Notes: generated by a model from the sequence alone, not told the origin. A DNA stretch of 64,000 bases from JAFGDI01 sp963662515 (GCA_963662515.1 OY759675.1:3906001-3970000), one strand, 5' to 3'. Counted from the stretch's first letter, positions 44,433-53,880 are shown. Made by a program: numbers and translations.

Positions 44433-44774
44433 TCATTCACCCATAACTTCAACAGAAGCCTCACCGGCTCCGGTTTTACCTTTATGGTTTTTAACCTGCT
44501 CTTTATGCTTAAGCAACTGTCTTTCTGAACGATCGATGGCGCCATCGATACAGGCATGAACACCTTCTTCAGCATAGTTCAGGACAAATGGTTTAGCTCC
44601 ATCTGCAGTATGAACTATGATCTCTATTGTCGATTTTGTTCCTTCGGTGTCAAGAATTACTTCAATTTCGGTAATTTTGCCATGAAACCGGCTAAGGCGA
44701 GCTAATTTCTTTTCAATATACTCTTTGAGAGAGTTACTCACACTTGAATGCCTGGAAGAAATCTTAGTTATCAT
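44433..44774 (-). CDS. hpf: Ribosome hibernation promoting factor (short form)
   Basis: 113 residues of the HPF/YfiA (RaiA) fold: ITKISSRHSSVSNSLKEYIEKKLARLSRF, then KITEIEVILDTEGTKSTIEIIVHT. It binds the 30S subunit in resting cells to inactivate or dimerise ribosomes. The long-form dimerisation domain is absent; the tail is basic and helical (LLKHKEQVKNHKGK), followed by an acidic end. AAGGAG stands upstream of the ATG. First gene of the run leading to the PTS genes. Confidence 0.9.
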   Translation of the reverse strand: MITKISSRHSSVSNSLKEYIEKKLARLSRFHGKITEIEVILDTEGTKSTIEIIVHTADGAKPFVLNYAEEGVHACIDGAIDRSERQLLKHKEQVKNHKGKTGAGEASVEVMGE

Positions 44775-44828
44775 TTAGGCTATCTCCTTAATTATGTTTC
44801 CCGGGGTAATTCCGCCGGGGTTTTCCTA

Positions 44829-44852
44829 CTCGGGTAAAATCCAACCCCCGAG
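44829..44852 (-). promoter_or_regulatory. Leader hairpin upstream of hpf
   Basis: CTCGGG (44829-44834) pairs with CCCGAG (44847-44852); a second G/C-rich segment (CCCGGGG..CCGGGG) follows towards hpf. It could be an attenuator or RNA stabiliser. Confidence 0.35.
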
Positions 44853-45418
44853 CTATATATAGTTTAGCAGAGGTTATGCCCTCTATCAAATAAAAGCCAT
44901 CATCTGCTCTAACGATATCGGCAAATAACGGTCTTTACTTTGCTGGTCGCACCGGTTTATCAACGGCGCTCGGGTCTGAAACGGAAATATCTGACTTAAT
45001 TCCAGACTCACCCTGCTAAAATAATACAATTCACTATTATATCTGTACTTAATGCAATCCTATCTGGGCGGTCCAAACCGGTCTCCAGATGCCACTTACA
45101 TTAGTTTCAACAGCCAGATAACTCTCTGACTGTCATAGTTATAGCATTAAGATCGACAATCATTCTAATTATCGAACTGTTTTTGTTTAACTCTTTTTTT
45201 CCGCTGATAATTATACCATAATATCAGCTTCGCTAGTTTAACCCTTAAGCACTTTAGAGTCAAACACTAAATAATTGTTGCTAAGGTCCGGATACGCCGA
45301 TAATTAAACTTTATAGGACTAAAAAAAAGACATTGTTCCCGTTACTATTCTAATGCAAATAGATATAATGGAAGGTTATTACAGACACAATAGAAATGAT
45401 AAATACAAAAGTGATAAA
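44853..45418. other. Intergenic stretch between divergent hpf and HAD genes
   Basis: About 570 bp, A+T-rich, without a supported gene. It must hold promoters for both directions; I cannot assign boxes with confidence. Confidence 0.35.
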
Positions 45419-46045
45419 ATGAACGAAATAGAAGCCATAATATTTGATCTGGGACGGGTACTGATAGATGTATTTCCGGAAAGGGGTATATTCGGCCTTA
45501 TCTGCCCGACCGTAGCCAATGAACGAGCGAAATTATCAGCAATAATGTCTGATCCTGCAATAGAGTTGCACAATTGCGGCAAGATAGACAGCCTGGATCT
45601 TTACAGTCGCATTAATAATAGTTTGTCTCTGAATCTGAGCTTTGACGAGTTCAAAGCCAGATGGTGTAATATATTCGGGCCAATACCATCAATGGGCAAG
45701 CTGTTAAAGGAATTAGAGGGTCGCTATAAACTGGGGCTGCTTAGCGACACAGATCCGCTTCACTGGGAATACGCCTGCCGGGAATACGATTATCTCTCGG
45801 TGTTCAATAATCCGGGGCTGAGTTTTAATATCGGCAGCTGTAAGCCATCAAAGGAAAACTATCTCTCAGCCTGTAAACTGGTTGGAGTGAAGCCAGAAAA
45901 CGCCCTGTTCATCGATGACCTGCCCCGCAATGTAGAAGGAGCCCGAAAAGCCGGCATGAAAGCGATCTGCCATAGCAGTGCAGCTGATACTCGTGCGCAA
46001 TTATGCCGGTTGGGGATTAAAGTAGAACTGACTTGCTGCGACTGA
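45419..46045 (+). CDS. HAD-superfamily phosphatase, subfamily IA
   Basis: 208 residues from ATG 45419, which puts the catalytic motif I near the N-terminus as usual (EAIIFDLGRVLID). The longer frame to 45353 adds 22 hydrophilic residues without homology. Motif II is LGLLSDTD, motif III is the Lys of GSCKPSKENY, and motif IV is NALFIDDLPRNVEGARKAGM. The nucleophile Asp is present, but the usual second Asp (DxD) is replaced (D-L-G). That form is common in the YihX-like alpha-D-glucose-1-phosphatase/haloacid dehalogenase-like branch. Substrate unknown. It is convergent with the hybrid kinase gene, with 1 bp between the stops. Confidence 0.8.
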   Translation: MNEIEAIIFDLGRVLIDVFPERGIFGLICPTVANERAKLSAIMSDPAIELHNCGKIDSLDLYSRINNSLSLNLSFDEFKARWCNIFGPIPSMGKLLKELEGRYKLGLLSDTDPLHWEYACREYDYLSVFNNPGLSFNIGSCKPSKENYLSACKLVGVKPENALFIDDLPRNVEGARKAGMKAICHSSAADTRAQLCRLGIKVELTCCD

Positions 46046-46046
46046 C

Positions 46047-48536
46047 TCAGCAATTAGCTATAGCCCGGTCATCAGTAACGGTTTTCATGCGTCCGGCAGT
46101 TTCTACTACTCGAGTGAACAACTGACCAACCGTTTCAAGATCGTTAGCCTGGGCGGCCTTTTCCAATGCCAGCACCAGCAGCCGTAATTCCTTGTACCCG
46201 GCCGTCCCGGCAGAATCGCGGAAGTCAAAAGCTACCGGTATGATATCAGCAGGAGAGCCATTATCTACAGCCTGTTTGAGCGAATCCAGATAATCCGGCA
46301 ACATCTCCAGAAAACTGACTATTATCTCGTGCATTTCCGGGTCATTAGCTAAAGAGGAATAGATCGGCTGTGGCAATGATTCGTCATCAATAGCTGAAAC
46401 CTGACCATCGGCAGAAACCAGCAGTGGTTCTTCAGCAATATTAGTGAAGAAGTCCTGAGCGTCAAGATCGAGATTAGCCTCGATAACATCCTGAGCTACC
46501 TTACAATACTCAATAGTAAGAGCATCGAGCCGGGCCTTGTCTATCGGACGGGTAAGAATATCTTTTATTCCGATCCTTGTACACAGATCGGACACATGCT
46601 TACTCCGCTCATGGCACAAAGCAACAACAGGGAATAACTGATTGACTTCCTGTATAACTTCCAAAACCGATTCATCACAGAGTTCTGGCATAGACATGTC
46701 AAGCAGGACATAGTCATAACTATAACTGACGAGTCTTTCAATAGCATCTTCGCCATTAGAAACAATATCGACCTTCACTGCCAGCTGAGTAAGATAGCGA
46801 CTGATAATTTCGGCATGACAGTTCTGGCTTTCAGCTACGAGCACGCCCCGCGACTGGCGGTCTGATTTAATACGGTCGGACAATCTGACCCGTTTGATCT
46901 TTCTGTCAACCGGCACAACCAGAGTAAATCGGGAACCTTCATTTTCTGTACTGTCAACTTCTATTTTGCCGCCAAGCAATTCTATATATCTTTTGGAAAC
47001 AGAAAGACCCAGACCCAGACCATCATATTGGCGAGTTGAACTGGTATCGGCCTGACTGAACGACTCAAATATTTTAGAACTAGTCTCAATAGACATGCCT
47101 ATACCTGTGTCAATGACCTCAAAGCAGACAAATACACTGTCTTCTATTTCGATACTTGAAACATGAATTTCAACTGCCCCCTGATCGGTGTATTTGATAG
47201 CATTATCAACAATATTCATAAGAGCTTTTTTGAGCTTGCCCTGATCGCTGCAAATTTCATGAGGGCAATGAAGATCGGTAGCTATCTTGAATTGCAGCCC
47301 TTTATCTTCAGCTGCTCCCTTATAGAGCAATGTCATATCATCGATTATATCTTCAATATTAAACCAGCTTCTGATCAGGCTGATAGAGTTATTTTCCAGC
47401 CGGGTAAATTCCAGAACATTATTAAGCACCTTGACCAGGTCTTTTGTGCAGCCCAGAATTGTCTGAGCATAGTCTCGTTGACCAGGAGACAATTCTTCTT
47501 CCAGTAAGAGCTGGCAAAAACCCTGTATGCCGTTAAGTGGTGTACGCAGCTCATGACTGACATTCGCAATGAAATTATTTTTAGCGTTACTGGCAGCAAA
47601 AGCCTCCTGAACCATTTCATTGGTCTGAGAGACCACCAGCTTGAGCTGCTCATTTATACCGACAAGTTTATCGTGATCCTCTCGAGCTTTCGCCTGACTT
47701 TTTTCAAAAGATACTTCTATCTCATGCTGAGCGGTAAGATCATCAATAGTAAGCACCACCAGTCGCTGGCCATTTACATGAACCGGTTTGGCAGATACTC
47801 TGGCCCATATTTTCCTGGCTGGCTCTTCAGTAGCGAAAACAAGCTCCATCTGTTGGTGCAATATTGCCTTACCAGTACTTATAGCCTGACGCACACAGTC
47901 GAATATCTGACAGGTCTGACTATTCTGAGAAGCACTGCAATTGCCTTTACATTCCTTTAGAAACCTACAGTTAATAAGTTCACCAAGTAAGACAGAACGA
48001 TGCTGCAAGTCAGTTTCTGAACTAAAGCCGGCTATATGTCTGGCATAGCTGTTAGCCATTTTGACAGTCATATCTTCAGCTACCAGAAGCATACCAACTG
48101 ATTGAGACTGCCAAAGAACACGCATGTAATCGTTATATAGTTTATTATCCCTATCCTTATGATTAACAGCCAGCGAATGCTCAAGTGCATGCCGCAGATA
48201 ATTACTTATTTCATTAATAGCCAGATAATCATCTGCACCTGCTTCAATAATAGCAGACGGAGAGATATTATTTTGCCGGAGAATAAACAGAAAAGCCCCC
48301 TGAGAGCCCTGCTCTTTGCCAGAAGTTATCAGTCTGAGACCCTTGCCCGAAAGAACATCCTGATCAATAAGATACAAGTCATACTGATCCGAACCCATAG
48401 CGTTAATTATTTCATGGTAATCAGAAAGACTGCTGAACCGGTACCGGTCTTCACTATCAGTGAACTGCTCTGTTACCTGCCCTATCAGCTCCTGGTCCTG
48501 GCTGACTATCAGTATTTTCACCAACTGCTCTGTCAT
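46047..48536 (-). CDS. Hybrid histidine kinase: REC-PAS-HisKA-HATPase-REC-degenerate HPt
   Basis: 829 residues. About 5-120 is a receiver-like domain (DLYLID Asp kept, acidic pair and Lys weak). About 135-270 is a PAS domain with a Cys cluster (FLKECKGNCSASQNSQTC). A coiled coil leads to HisKA with His328 (NFIANVSHELRTPLNG) and HATPase_c (GLGLGLSVSKRYIELLGG). About 575-690 is a second receiver (VLLDMSMPE present; switch Thr and Lys replaced). About 722-829 resembles HPt, but the phosphoacceptor His is Phe770 (VAFDFRDSAGTAGY where H-x-L-K-G-S-A-G is expected). No membrane segment. It lies 36 bp downstream of the PilZ/pseudo-receiver gene, same strand. Confidence 0.88.
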   Translation of the reverse strand: MTEQLVKILIVSQDQELIGQVTEQFTDSEDRYRFSSLSDYHEIINAMGSDQYDLYLIDQDVLSGKGLRLITSGKEQGSQGAFLFILRQNNISPSAIIEAGADDYLAINEISNYLRHALEHSLAVNHKDRDNKLYNDYMRVLWQSQSVGMLLVAEDMTVKMANSYARHIAGFSSETDLQHRSVLLGELINCRFLKECKGNCSASQNSQTCQIFDCVRQAISTGKAILHQQMELVFATEEPARKIWARVSAKPVHVNGQRLVVLTIDDLTAQHEIEVSFEKSQAKAREDHDKLVGINEQLKLVVSQTNEMVQEAFAASNAKNNFIANVSHELRTPLNGIQGFCQLLLEEELSPGQRDYAQTILGCTKDLVKVLNNVLEFTRLENNSISLIRSWFNIEDIIDDMTLLYKGAAEDKGLQFKIATDLHCPHEICSDQGKLKKALMNIVDNAIKYTDQGAVEIHVSSIEIEDSVFVCFEVIDTGIGMSIETSSKIFESFSQADTSSTRQYDGLGLGLSVSKRYIELLGGKIEVDSTENEGSRFTLVVPVDRKIKRVRLSDRIKSDRQSRGVLVAESQNCHAEIISRYLTQLAVKVDIVSNGEDAIERLVSYSYDYVLLDMSMPELCDESVLEVIQEVNQLFPVVALCHERSKHVSDLCTRIGIKDILTRPIDKARLDALTIEYCKVAQDVIEANLDLDAQDFFTNIAEEPLLVSADGQVSAIDDESLPQPIYSSLANDPEMHEIIVSFLEMLPDYLDSLKQAVDNGSPADIIPVAFDFRDSAGTAGYKELRLLVLALEKAAQANDLETVGQLFTRVVETAGRMKTVTDDRAIANC

Positions 48537-48572
48537 AACATAACGCCTTATCTGTAATGCCGGAGTAGCGAC

Positions 48573-49820
48573 TCAGAGCCGGACCTCCCGGGCTTCTTTG
48601 GTCAAAACTGAGCTAACCGCTTCTTTTTCGATCGGAGTACAAATATAATCAGCTGCTCCGCGAACAATAGCATCACGACCATCAACCGGACTGTCGCAAA
48701 TAGCTATGACTGTATTGGAATAATACAATTCCAGTACACGCATAAATTCAAGTGGATCATCCGGGTCATAATAAGCAAATACCATATCAAAATCATCTAT
48801 GCTGTATTTTTCACTGGCATCACTGTTCTCACAATAGACCGAACCATATCTGTGCTGCTCAAATATATCTTTGATGGTATTTCTGGTCAGATTATCGCCA
48901 CTGACAAGCAATACCTGTTTGCGGTCGCGGGCAGCTTCCTGCCTCAACTCATGACCGATTATAGCTGCTTCGAGCACATCTTCCAGATATCCTTCTACCG
49001 ATTCTCTGGTTATACATTCATCAACTCCGGCCCGATTAAGGCTGCGGCGGTCTCCTTCGTTATCAACTATAGCAATAGTGGCAAGTGATTCTGGACGATA
49101 GCGGAAACCCTTGATGAAATCTTCATCATATTTCATTTTTGAGCCATTGCACAATATAGCCAGTTGGGCCTGGGTCTTACTGGCACTGGCCAATGCCTGA
49201 TGTACACTGAAACTCTTCCTGACATTGTAACCCGCTTTTCTGAGCTTGTTATATATCAACTGATCGGTATCACTAAAATGATCTCCGACAACTAATACCA
49301 GCACTCTCTGATGCTTCTGGATACGCTCTCGTATCTGCGTTACCTTATGGTCCTTAACGATTATTTTATTAGCCGACTTATAGTCGATCGCCTTGCAGCC
49401 GATCTCTGTGTGCAGTGAATCATCCTGCTTGCAATGTTTGTCCTTTACCCGGACAACTTCCAAAACTACCTCTTTGTTTTTGCCGACTGGTGTAACAAAA
49501 TCTACCTTGATAAGACGGGACGGGACAAATCTCCCTTCAACTACCAGACAAAGACCAGAGCGAGAGACATCTTTCAGCTCTGCACTGAATACGGTCTTTT
49601 CATTTGGCCTCAAACCAGTCAGCCGGGTAACAACAGCAGAAGAGTCATAGGGTATGCGATTTTCATTGCGCATATTCCGAGCTTCCAGGGCTCCTGTCTC
49701 TATATTCACCATCTGCATAAGAGAATTGGCACTGTCCATCATCTTACGCAACTCAGACAACTCGTCCTGGTCACAAGTTTCCAGCAACTTCAATATCTCA
49801 TCAATTTTTTTGATCGGCAT
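48573..49820 (-). CDS. PilZ-like domain protein with two pseudo-receiver domains
   Basis: 415 residues. A helical start (about 1-40) is followed by a PilZ-like region at about 52-160 (NENRIPYDSSAVVTRL, ELKDVSRSGLCLVVEG). RxxxR is incomplete (R-N-E-N-R), while DxSxxG is present (D-V-S-R-S-G), so c-di-GMP binding is plausible. Two receiver-fold domains follow: about 170-290, where the Asp is lost (LAILCNG), and about 300-410 (VFAYYDPDDP, YICTPIE), lacking the usual Asp/Lys set. Such domains usually signal by protein contact rather than phosphorylation. With the following hybrid kinase it probably forms a signalling pair (inference). Confidence 0.72.
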   Translation of the reverse strand: MPIKKIDEILKLLETCDQDELSELRKMMDSANSLMQMVNIETGALEARNMRNENRIPYDSSAVVTRLTGLRPNEKTVFSAELKDVSRSGLCLVVEGRFVPSRLIKVDFVTPVGKNKEVVLEVVRVKDKHCKQDDSLHTEIGCKAIDYKSANKIIVKDHKVTQIRERIQKHQRVLVLVVGDHFSDTDQLIYNKLRKAGYNVRKSFSVHQALASASKTQAQLAILCNGSKMKYDEDFIKGFRYRPESLATIAIVDNEGDRRSLNRAGVDECITRESVEGYLEDVLEAAIIGHELRQEAARDRKQVLLVSGDNLTRNTIKDIFEQHRYGSVYCENSDASEKYSIDDFDMVFAYYDPDDPLEFMRVLELYYSNTVIAICDSPVDGRDAIVRGAADYICTPIEKEAVSSVLTKEAREVRL

Positions 49821-50169
49821 AGCTCTTCTCCTGACCTGGTCAAACAGTCAGTACACAATACTCTCTTTTTCTTGCCCGGTATTACACCTGGCAAAAACCT
49901 CTACTTCGTCCTCCGCTCTATTTTTCGTCAGATAAACAGGGCAACTGAACTTATTAATTCTTATATTTATATTTTTTACAGCTATTTCCAGCTCGCAAAA
50001 GCTACCTAATCGATACAATCGTTACATAGTCCCATAATCTCGAGCAAAACTGATTGTTCAGTGCGAACATATCCATACCGCCAAAACTTGGACCTGATAC
50101 TGTAGGCCTATAATAATGTTGTTTCCAATATTATTAGCGGGTGAAATTTCTGGGCCTGCCAGTCATTAC
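49821..50169. other. Intergenic stretch between divergent PilZ and hisI genes
   Basis: About 350 bp with no supported gene or repeat that I can identify; the hisI promoter lies at its right end. Confidence 0.35.
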
Positions 50170-50198
50170 TTTACAGTTATGCTCTTTTTTGATATAAT
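50170..50198 (+). promoter_or_regulatory. Predicted sigma70-type promoter of hisI
   Basis: TTTACA (50170-50175), 17 bp spacer, TATAAT (50193-50198); start codon 48 bp downstream of the -10 box. Confidence 0.6.
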
Positions 50199-50245
50199 TA
50201 CGCGTTTGGAAAAAATGTGATATTAGCCAACAACAGGAGAACCAA

Positions 50246-50662
50246 ATGAGCGCATCAAAAGAAATAGAAGTAGGGCTGAAATTTACCCCGAAATTTGACA
50301 GTAACGGTTTAATACCGGCCATTGCCCAGGATGCCACCACCGGGCAGGTACTTATGGTAGCATATATGAACGATGAGGCACTGGCTGAAACGATCAAGAC
50401 CGGCCGGGGCGTTTATTACAGCCGCAGCCGGAACAAGCTCTGGCGTAAAGGCGAAGAGTCTGGTAATGTTCAGATAGTAAAAGAAATTTTAGTAGATTGC
50501 GACCAGGACTGTATTATCCTGAAGGTTCAGGTCAATAATGGTCAGTGCCATGTGGGTTATATGTCATGTTTCTACCGTTCATTAAAGACCGGTACCAGCG
50601 ACGAGCTGGAATTTAACGCCCAACCAGTATATGACCCGGCAGAAGCATACAAGAAAAAATAA
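50246..50662 (+). CDS. hisI: Phosphoribosyl-AMP cyclohydrolase
   Basis: 138 residues; third step of histidine biosynthesis. Motifs: GLIPAIAQDATTGQVLMVAYMNDEAL, YYSRSRNKLWRKGEESGN, and the metal ligands in VDCDQDCIILKV plus the later Cys of QCHVGYMSCFYR. Monofunctional: the phosphoribosyl-ATP pyrophosphatase (HisE) half is absent. The ATG at 50246 follows AGGAG (50237-50241). It is single, not in a his operon, with its own promoter and a terminator at 50703-50732. Confidence 0.95.
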   Translation: MSASKEIEVGLKFTPKFDSNGLIPAIAQDATTGQVLMVAYMNDEALAETIKTGRGVYYSRSRNKLWRKGEESGNVQIVKEILVDCDQDCIILKVQVNNGQCHVGYMSCFYRSLKTGTSDELEFNAQPVYDPAEAYKKK

Positions 50663-50702
50663 GTCTGCCACTCACTAATACAGACAAAAGCAAAGAAATA
50701 AC

Positions 50703-50732
50703 AGGCCATGGTCAATACTGTGGCCTTTTTTT
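50703..50732 (+). terminator. Terminator of hisI
   Basis: AGGCCA (50703-50708) pairs with TGGCCT (50721-50726), followed by a T-run. Confidence 0.7.
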
Positions 50733-50769
50733 ATAACGATCTTACCTGTAATTAGTTATAATATTGATC

Positions 50770-51192
50770 ATGCTGAATATAAATGACAAGATAACAATAG
50801 ACCGGGCATACCTGTCATTTACTACGGCGCGTAGTAGCGGGCCGGGCGGACAAAATGTCAACAAGGTCAACTCTATGGTGCAATTGCGGTTTGACCTGGC
50901 CACCTGCCCTGCGCTTACCCAGACAGCAAAATCCAGACTGAAAAAGCTGGCCGGATCTTATCTGCTGGATAATGGTCAGATATTAATTAGTTCACAGGAA
51001 ACACGCAGCCAGCATGAGAATCGGGAACTTTGCTTGTTAAAATTGGCTGAACTGATCAAAAAAGCACTTATTCGACCGAAGGTCCGCAAGGCAACCCGGC
51101 CAACTCTCTCATCACAGAAGAAACGGCTGGAATCCAAAGCCAAAAGATCAGCAACTAAAGCCAGTCGCCAGAGCAAACCAACCCAGGAATAA
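50770..51192 (+). CDS. arfB: ArfB-type peptidyl-tRNA hydrolase (RF-1 domain)
   Basis: 140 residues from ATG 50770 (a TTG two codons earlier is possible). It has the catalytic GGQ in ARSSGPGGQNVNKVNS, a release-factor domain without codon-recognition domains, and a basic Lys/Arg-rich tail (SSQKKRLESKAKRSATKASRQSK) that in ArfB inserts into the empty mRNA channel. It rescues ribosomes stalled on truncated messages. A TATAAT box at 50757-50762 lies so close to the start that the message may be leaderless; no ribosome site is visible. Confidence 0.9.
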   Translation: MLNINDKITIDRAYLSFTTARSSGPGGQNVNKVNSMVQLRFDLATCPALTQTAKSRLKKLAGSYLLDNGQILISSQETRSQHENRELCLLKLAELIKKALIRPKVRKATRPTLSSQKKRLESKAKRSATKASRQSKPTQE

Positions 51193-51381
51193 GGATATAG
51201 CCCTGGAAATGCCAGCCTTATCAGCCTGAGACTAAAGGCTGCACCCGAGACAAAAGCACTATTTTCTCACATACCACAAATATTACCGCCCTTCAATACC
51301 TTAGTATCAGTTGATAACGCTTTACATTATCAAATACAACGGTTATTATTCATAACTGGTTCAAATCAAGGAGTTTAGTTT

Positions 51382-52401
51382 TTGAATAAGACAACCAACA
51401 AACCAGTGATCGGCATAACAATGGGCGAGCCGGCAGGTATCGGTCCGGAGATAATCATCAAGGCCCTGAGTAACCACAGCCTGCGAACTTCAGCACATTT
51501 TGTGATCTTTGGCCTTAGCGAGGTAATGGCCTATACAGCCGACCAGTTGGAAACAGAGCCCTTCTGGGGGCGTATCCAACATGAAAATATTTCCAGTAAT
51601 ATATTAACCGATGTGGTTCTGGCAGATTATGATGAGATCGATTTTTCCGTAAAGAGTAAACGGCAGCCGGGCAAAATTGGCGGGCAGGCATCATTCAAAT
51701 TCGTTGACGACGCTGTCGCTCTGGCACGCAAAGGAATACTCGATGCGATAGTAACAGCTCCTATTTGTAAAGAGTCATGGGTAAAAGCCGGGATCAAAAA
51801 TTTCCCCGGCCATACCGAACTACTCGCTGACCGCTGCTATGCCCGCCGCTATGCCATGATGTTTGCCGGCGGCCCGTTTCGGGTGACCCTGGCAACCATC
51901 CATGAAAGCCTCTTTAACATTCGCAACAGTCTGAACATAGGCAAAATATTTGACCCGATCGACCTGACCCATAAAGCCCTGCGCGATTACTTTGGCATAT
52001 CCCGGCCAAAAATTGCGGTTGCCGGGCTTAACCCTCATGCCGGCGAAAATGGTTTGTTTGGCGATGAGGAGCAGCGTATTATAGAACCGGCAATAGTAAT
52101 GGCCTGCGATCGAGGCATGGATGTTGTCGGCCCATTTCCTGCCGACACCCTGTTCCATAGTGCCCTGAATGGAAAATACGATGCAATTATCGCCATGTAC
52201 CATGACCAGGGTCTTATTCCGGTTAAGTTAATGGCATTCGACAAAGCGGTAAATGTAACTCTAGGCCTGGACATAATAAGGACATCACCAGACCATGGTG
52301 TAGCCTTTGATATTGCCGGAAAAAACCTGGCACGACCAGAGAGTATAATCGAAGCGATCAAACTGGCAATACACATGGCCAGATGTAAATACGCATTATA
52401 A
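51382..52401 (+). CDS. pdxA: 4-hydroxythreonine-4-phosphate dehydrogenase
   Basis: 339 residues; a step in pyridoxal phosphate synthesis. Motifs: ITMGEPAGIGPEIIIKAL, APICKESWVKAGI, the metal His in FPGHTELLADR, AGLNPHAGENGLFG, and MYHDQGLIPVKL with the third metal ligand. TTG start at 51382 is supported by AAGGAG at 51369-51374 and by the standard N-terminus following it. A radical SAM gene starts 27 bp downstream, so the two may be co-transcribed. Confidence 0.95.
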   Translation: MNKTTNKPVIGITMGEPAGIGPEIIIKALSNHSLRTSAHFVIFGLSEVMAYTADQLETEPFWGRIQHENISSNILTDVVLADYDEIDFSVKSKRQPGKIGGQASFKFVDDAVALARKGILDAIVTAPICKESWVKAGIKNFPGHTELLADRCYARRYAMMFAGGPFRVTLATIHESLFNIRNSLNIGKIFDPIDLTHKALRDYFGISRPKIAVAGLNPHAGENGLFGDEEQRIIEPAIVMACDRGMDVVGPFPADTLFHSALNGKYDAIIAMYHDQGLIPVKLMAFDKAVNVTLGLDIIRTSPDHGVAFDIAGKNLARPESIIEAIKLAIHMARCKYAL

Positions 52402-52428
52402 TGCGTCTGTTCAAATCAAGGTAAAACC

Positions 52429-53880
52429 ATGAGCCAACAATATGATATAGTTCTCATCTTCCCGCCGATCCGTACCTGGGACCGACCAAGAAACTTTCCC
52501 AGCGGAACAGGCATCGTCGCAGCAGTATTGCGTAATGCCGGTTATCGGGTGAAAGTTATCGATGTAAATGGCCTGCGTATCAGCCCGGAAGAAGTAGTGG
52601 CGCGCACTGCTGCTTATCAGCCCAAGATAGTCGGCATAGGCGGCCTGATAACCACCTATGGCTGGATCAAAGACATTACTCCAATGCTGCGTCAGGCAAT
52701 GCCCGACATAAAGATCATGCTCGGCGGCTCAGTGGGCACAAGCATCGTAGAGACCGCTCTGGCCAATCTCAATGTTGATGTAATAACCATAGCTGAGGCC
52801 GATGATACCGTTTTAGAGCTGGTACCGGTTTTATTACAGGGAGAGTCGCTGGCTGATATTGCCGGTCTGGCTTATTTGCAAAATGGCGAGATCGTCCGCA
52901 CTGCCCCGCGGCCTATGATCGAGGATCTCAACCGCCTGCCCCTGCCGGCCTGGGACATGTTCCCCATGGATATTTATCTGGCCAACCCGATTGTCGGCGT
53001 AGGCAAAGATGTTGACATAATCAGCTCACGCGGCTGCCCGTTCCCGTGTCGCTATTGCTATCGTATCTTTGGCCGAAAATATCGCACGAGGTCAGCAGAA
53101 CATGTAGTAAGCGAAGTTGAAGCTCTGAAAAAGAATTATGATGTTGATTTCATCAGTTTTCAGGACGACTGTTTTGTAGTAGATAAAAAGCGGGTCTATG
53201 CTATTTGCGATTTGCTTGATGCCAAGGGCCTGAGCCAGAGCCTGCGTTGGAGCTGCACCGGGCGGGTCACAGTCTGCGACCTGGATATGATGAAGAGAAT
53301 GAGAGCCTCCGGCTGCGTTTCGATAAGCTACGGCATAGAAAGTGGTTCGGAAACTATATTGCGGGCCATGGGTAAAAATGCCACTCTGGACCAGGCAGCA
53401 AATGCCATTCAAAACGCTCGTGCGGCTGGCGTTCGCACGCCGGTCTCATTTATGATCGGGTATCCTGGTGAGACACGCGACACTGTCATGCAAACAGTCG
53501 CATTCTGCAAACGCATGAATATACCTCTGGGCGCTTTGATGTTCACCTGTCCATATCCCGGCACACCACTCTATGAAGAAGTGCGACATACCGAACAGTT
53601 CAAGAGTCAGTTTGCAACCGAGGAAGAGTTCGTCCTGAAACTTGGCGACGCACTTGACTTTGTAGTTAATATGACCGAATTAAGTAAAGAAGAGCTTTTT
53701 GCTATTCGCGACGAAGCCCTGGCAATAGCCCGTCAGAATTATATAGCACCAACAGCTGAAGAAATAGAAGCCCAGGAACGCGCGCTCTACGGCGAAATAT
53801 TATACGCCAAGGCCCGCCAGCAAATGCAGACCCCAGAAATGCAGGCCCACCGCAAACGCCACGGGTTCAATGAGAAATAA
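52429..53880 (+). CDS. B12-binding-type radical SAM protein
   Basis: 483 residues. About 5-140 is a Rossmann-like B12-binding-type domain (IVLIFPPIRTW, GYRVKVIDVNGL, LGGSVGT). The DxHxxG cobalamin-ligand His is not present, so it may bind cobalamin base-off/His-off or not at all. The radical SAM core has CPFPCRYC (Cys203, Cys207, Cys210), SFQDDCFVV, GIESGSE and MIGYPGET. The family resembles YgiQ/BchE-like and methylthiotransferase-related enzymes with unknown substrates. The C-terminal helical tail is Gln-rich. It follows pdxA and ends at a terminator shared with the convergent GH57 gene. Confidence 0.87.
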   Translation: MSQQYDIVLIFPPIRTWDRPRNFPSGTGIVAAVLRNAGYRVKVIDVNGLRISPEEVVARTAAYQPKIVGIGGLITTYGWIKDITPMLRQAMPDIKIMLGGSVGTSIVETALANLNVDVITIAEADDTVLELVPVLLQGESLADIAGLAYLQNGEIVRTAPRPMIEDLNRLPLPAWDMFPMDIYLANPIVGVGKDVDIISSRGCPFPCRYCYRIFGRKYRTRSAEHVVSEVEALKKNYDVDFISFQDDCFVVDKKRVYAICDLLDAKGLSQSLRWSCTGRVTVCDLDMMKRMRASGCVSISYGIESGSETILRAMGKNATLDQAANAIQNARAAGVRTPVSFMIGYPGETRDTVMQTVAFCKRMNIPLGALMFTCPYPGTPLYEEVRHTEQFKSQFATEEEFVLKLGDALDFVVNMTELSKEELFAIRDEALAIARQNYIAPTAEEIEAQERALYGEILYAKARQQMQTPEMQAHRKRHGFNEK

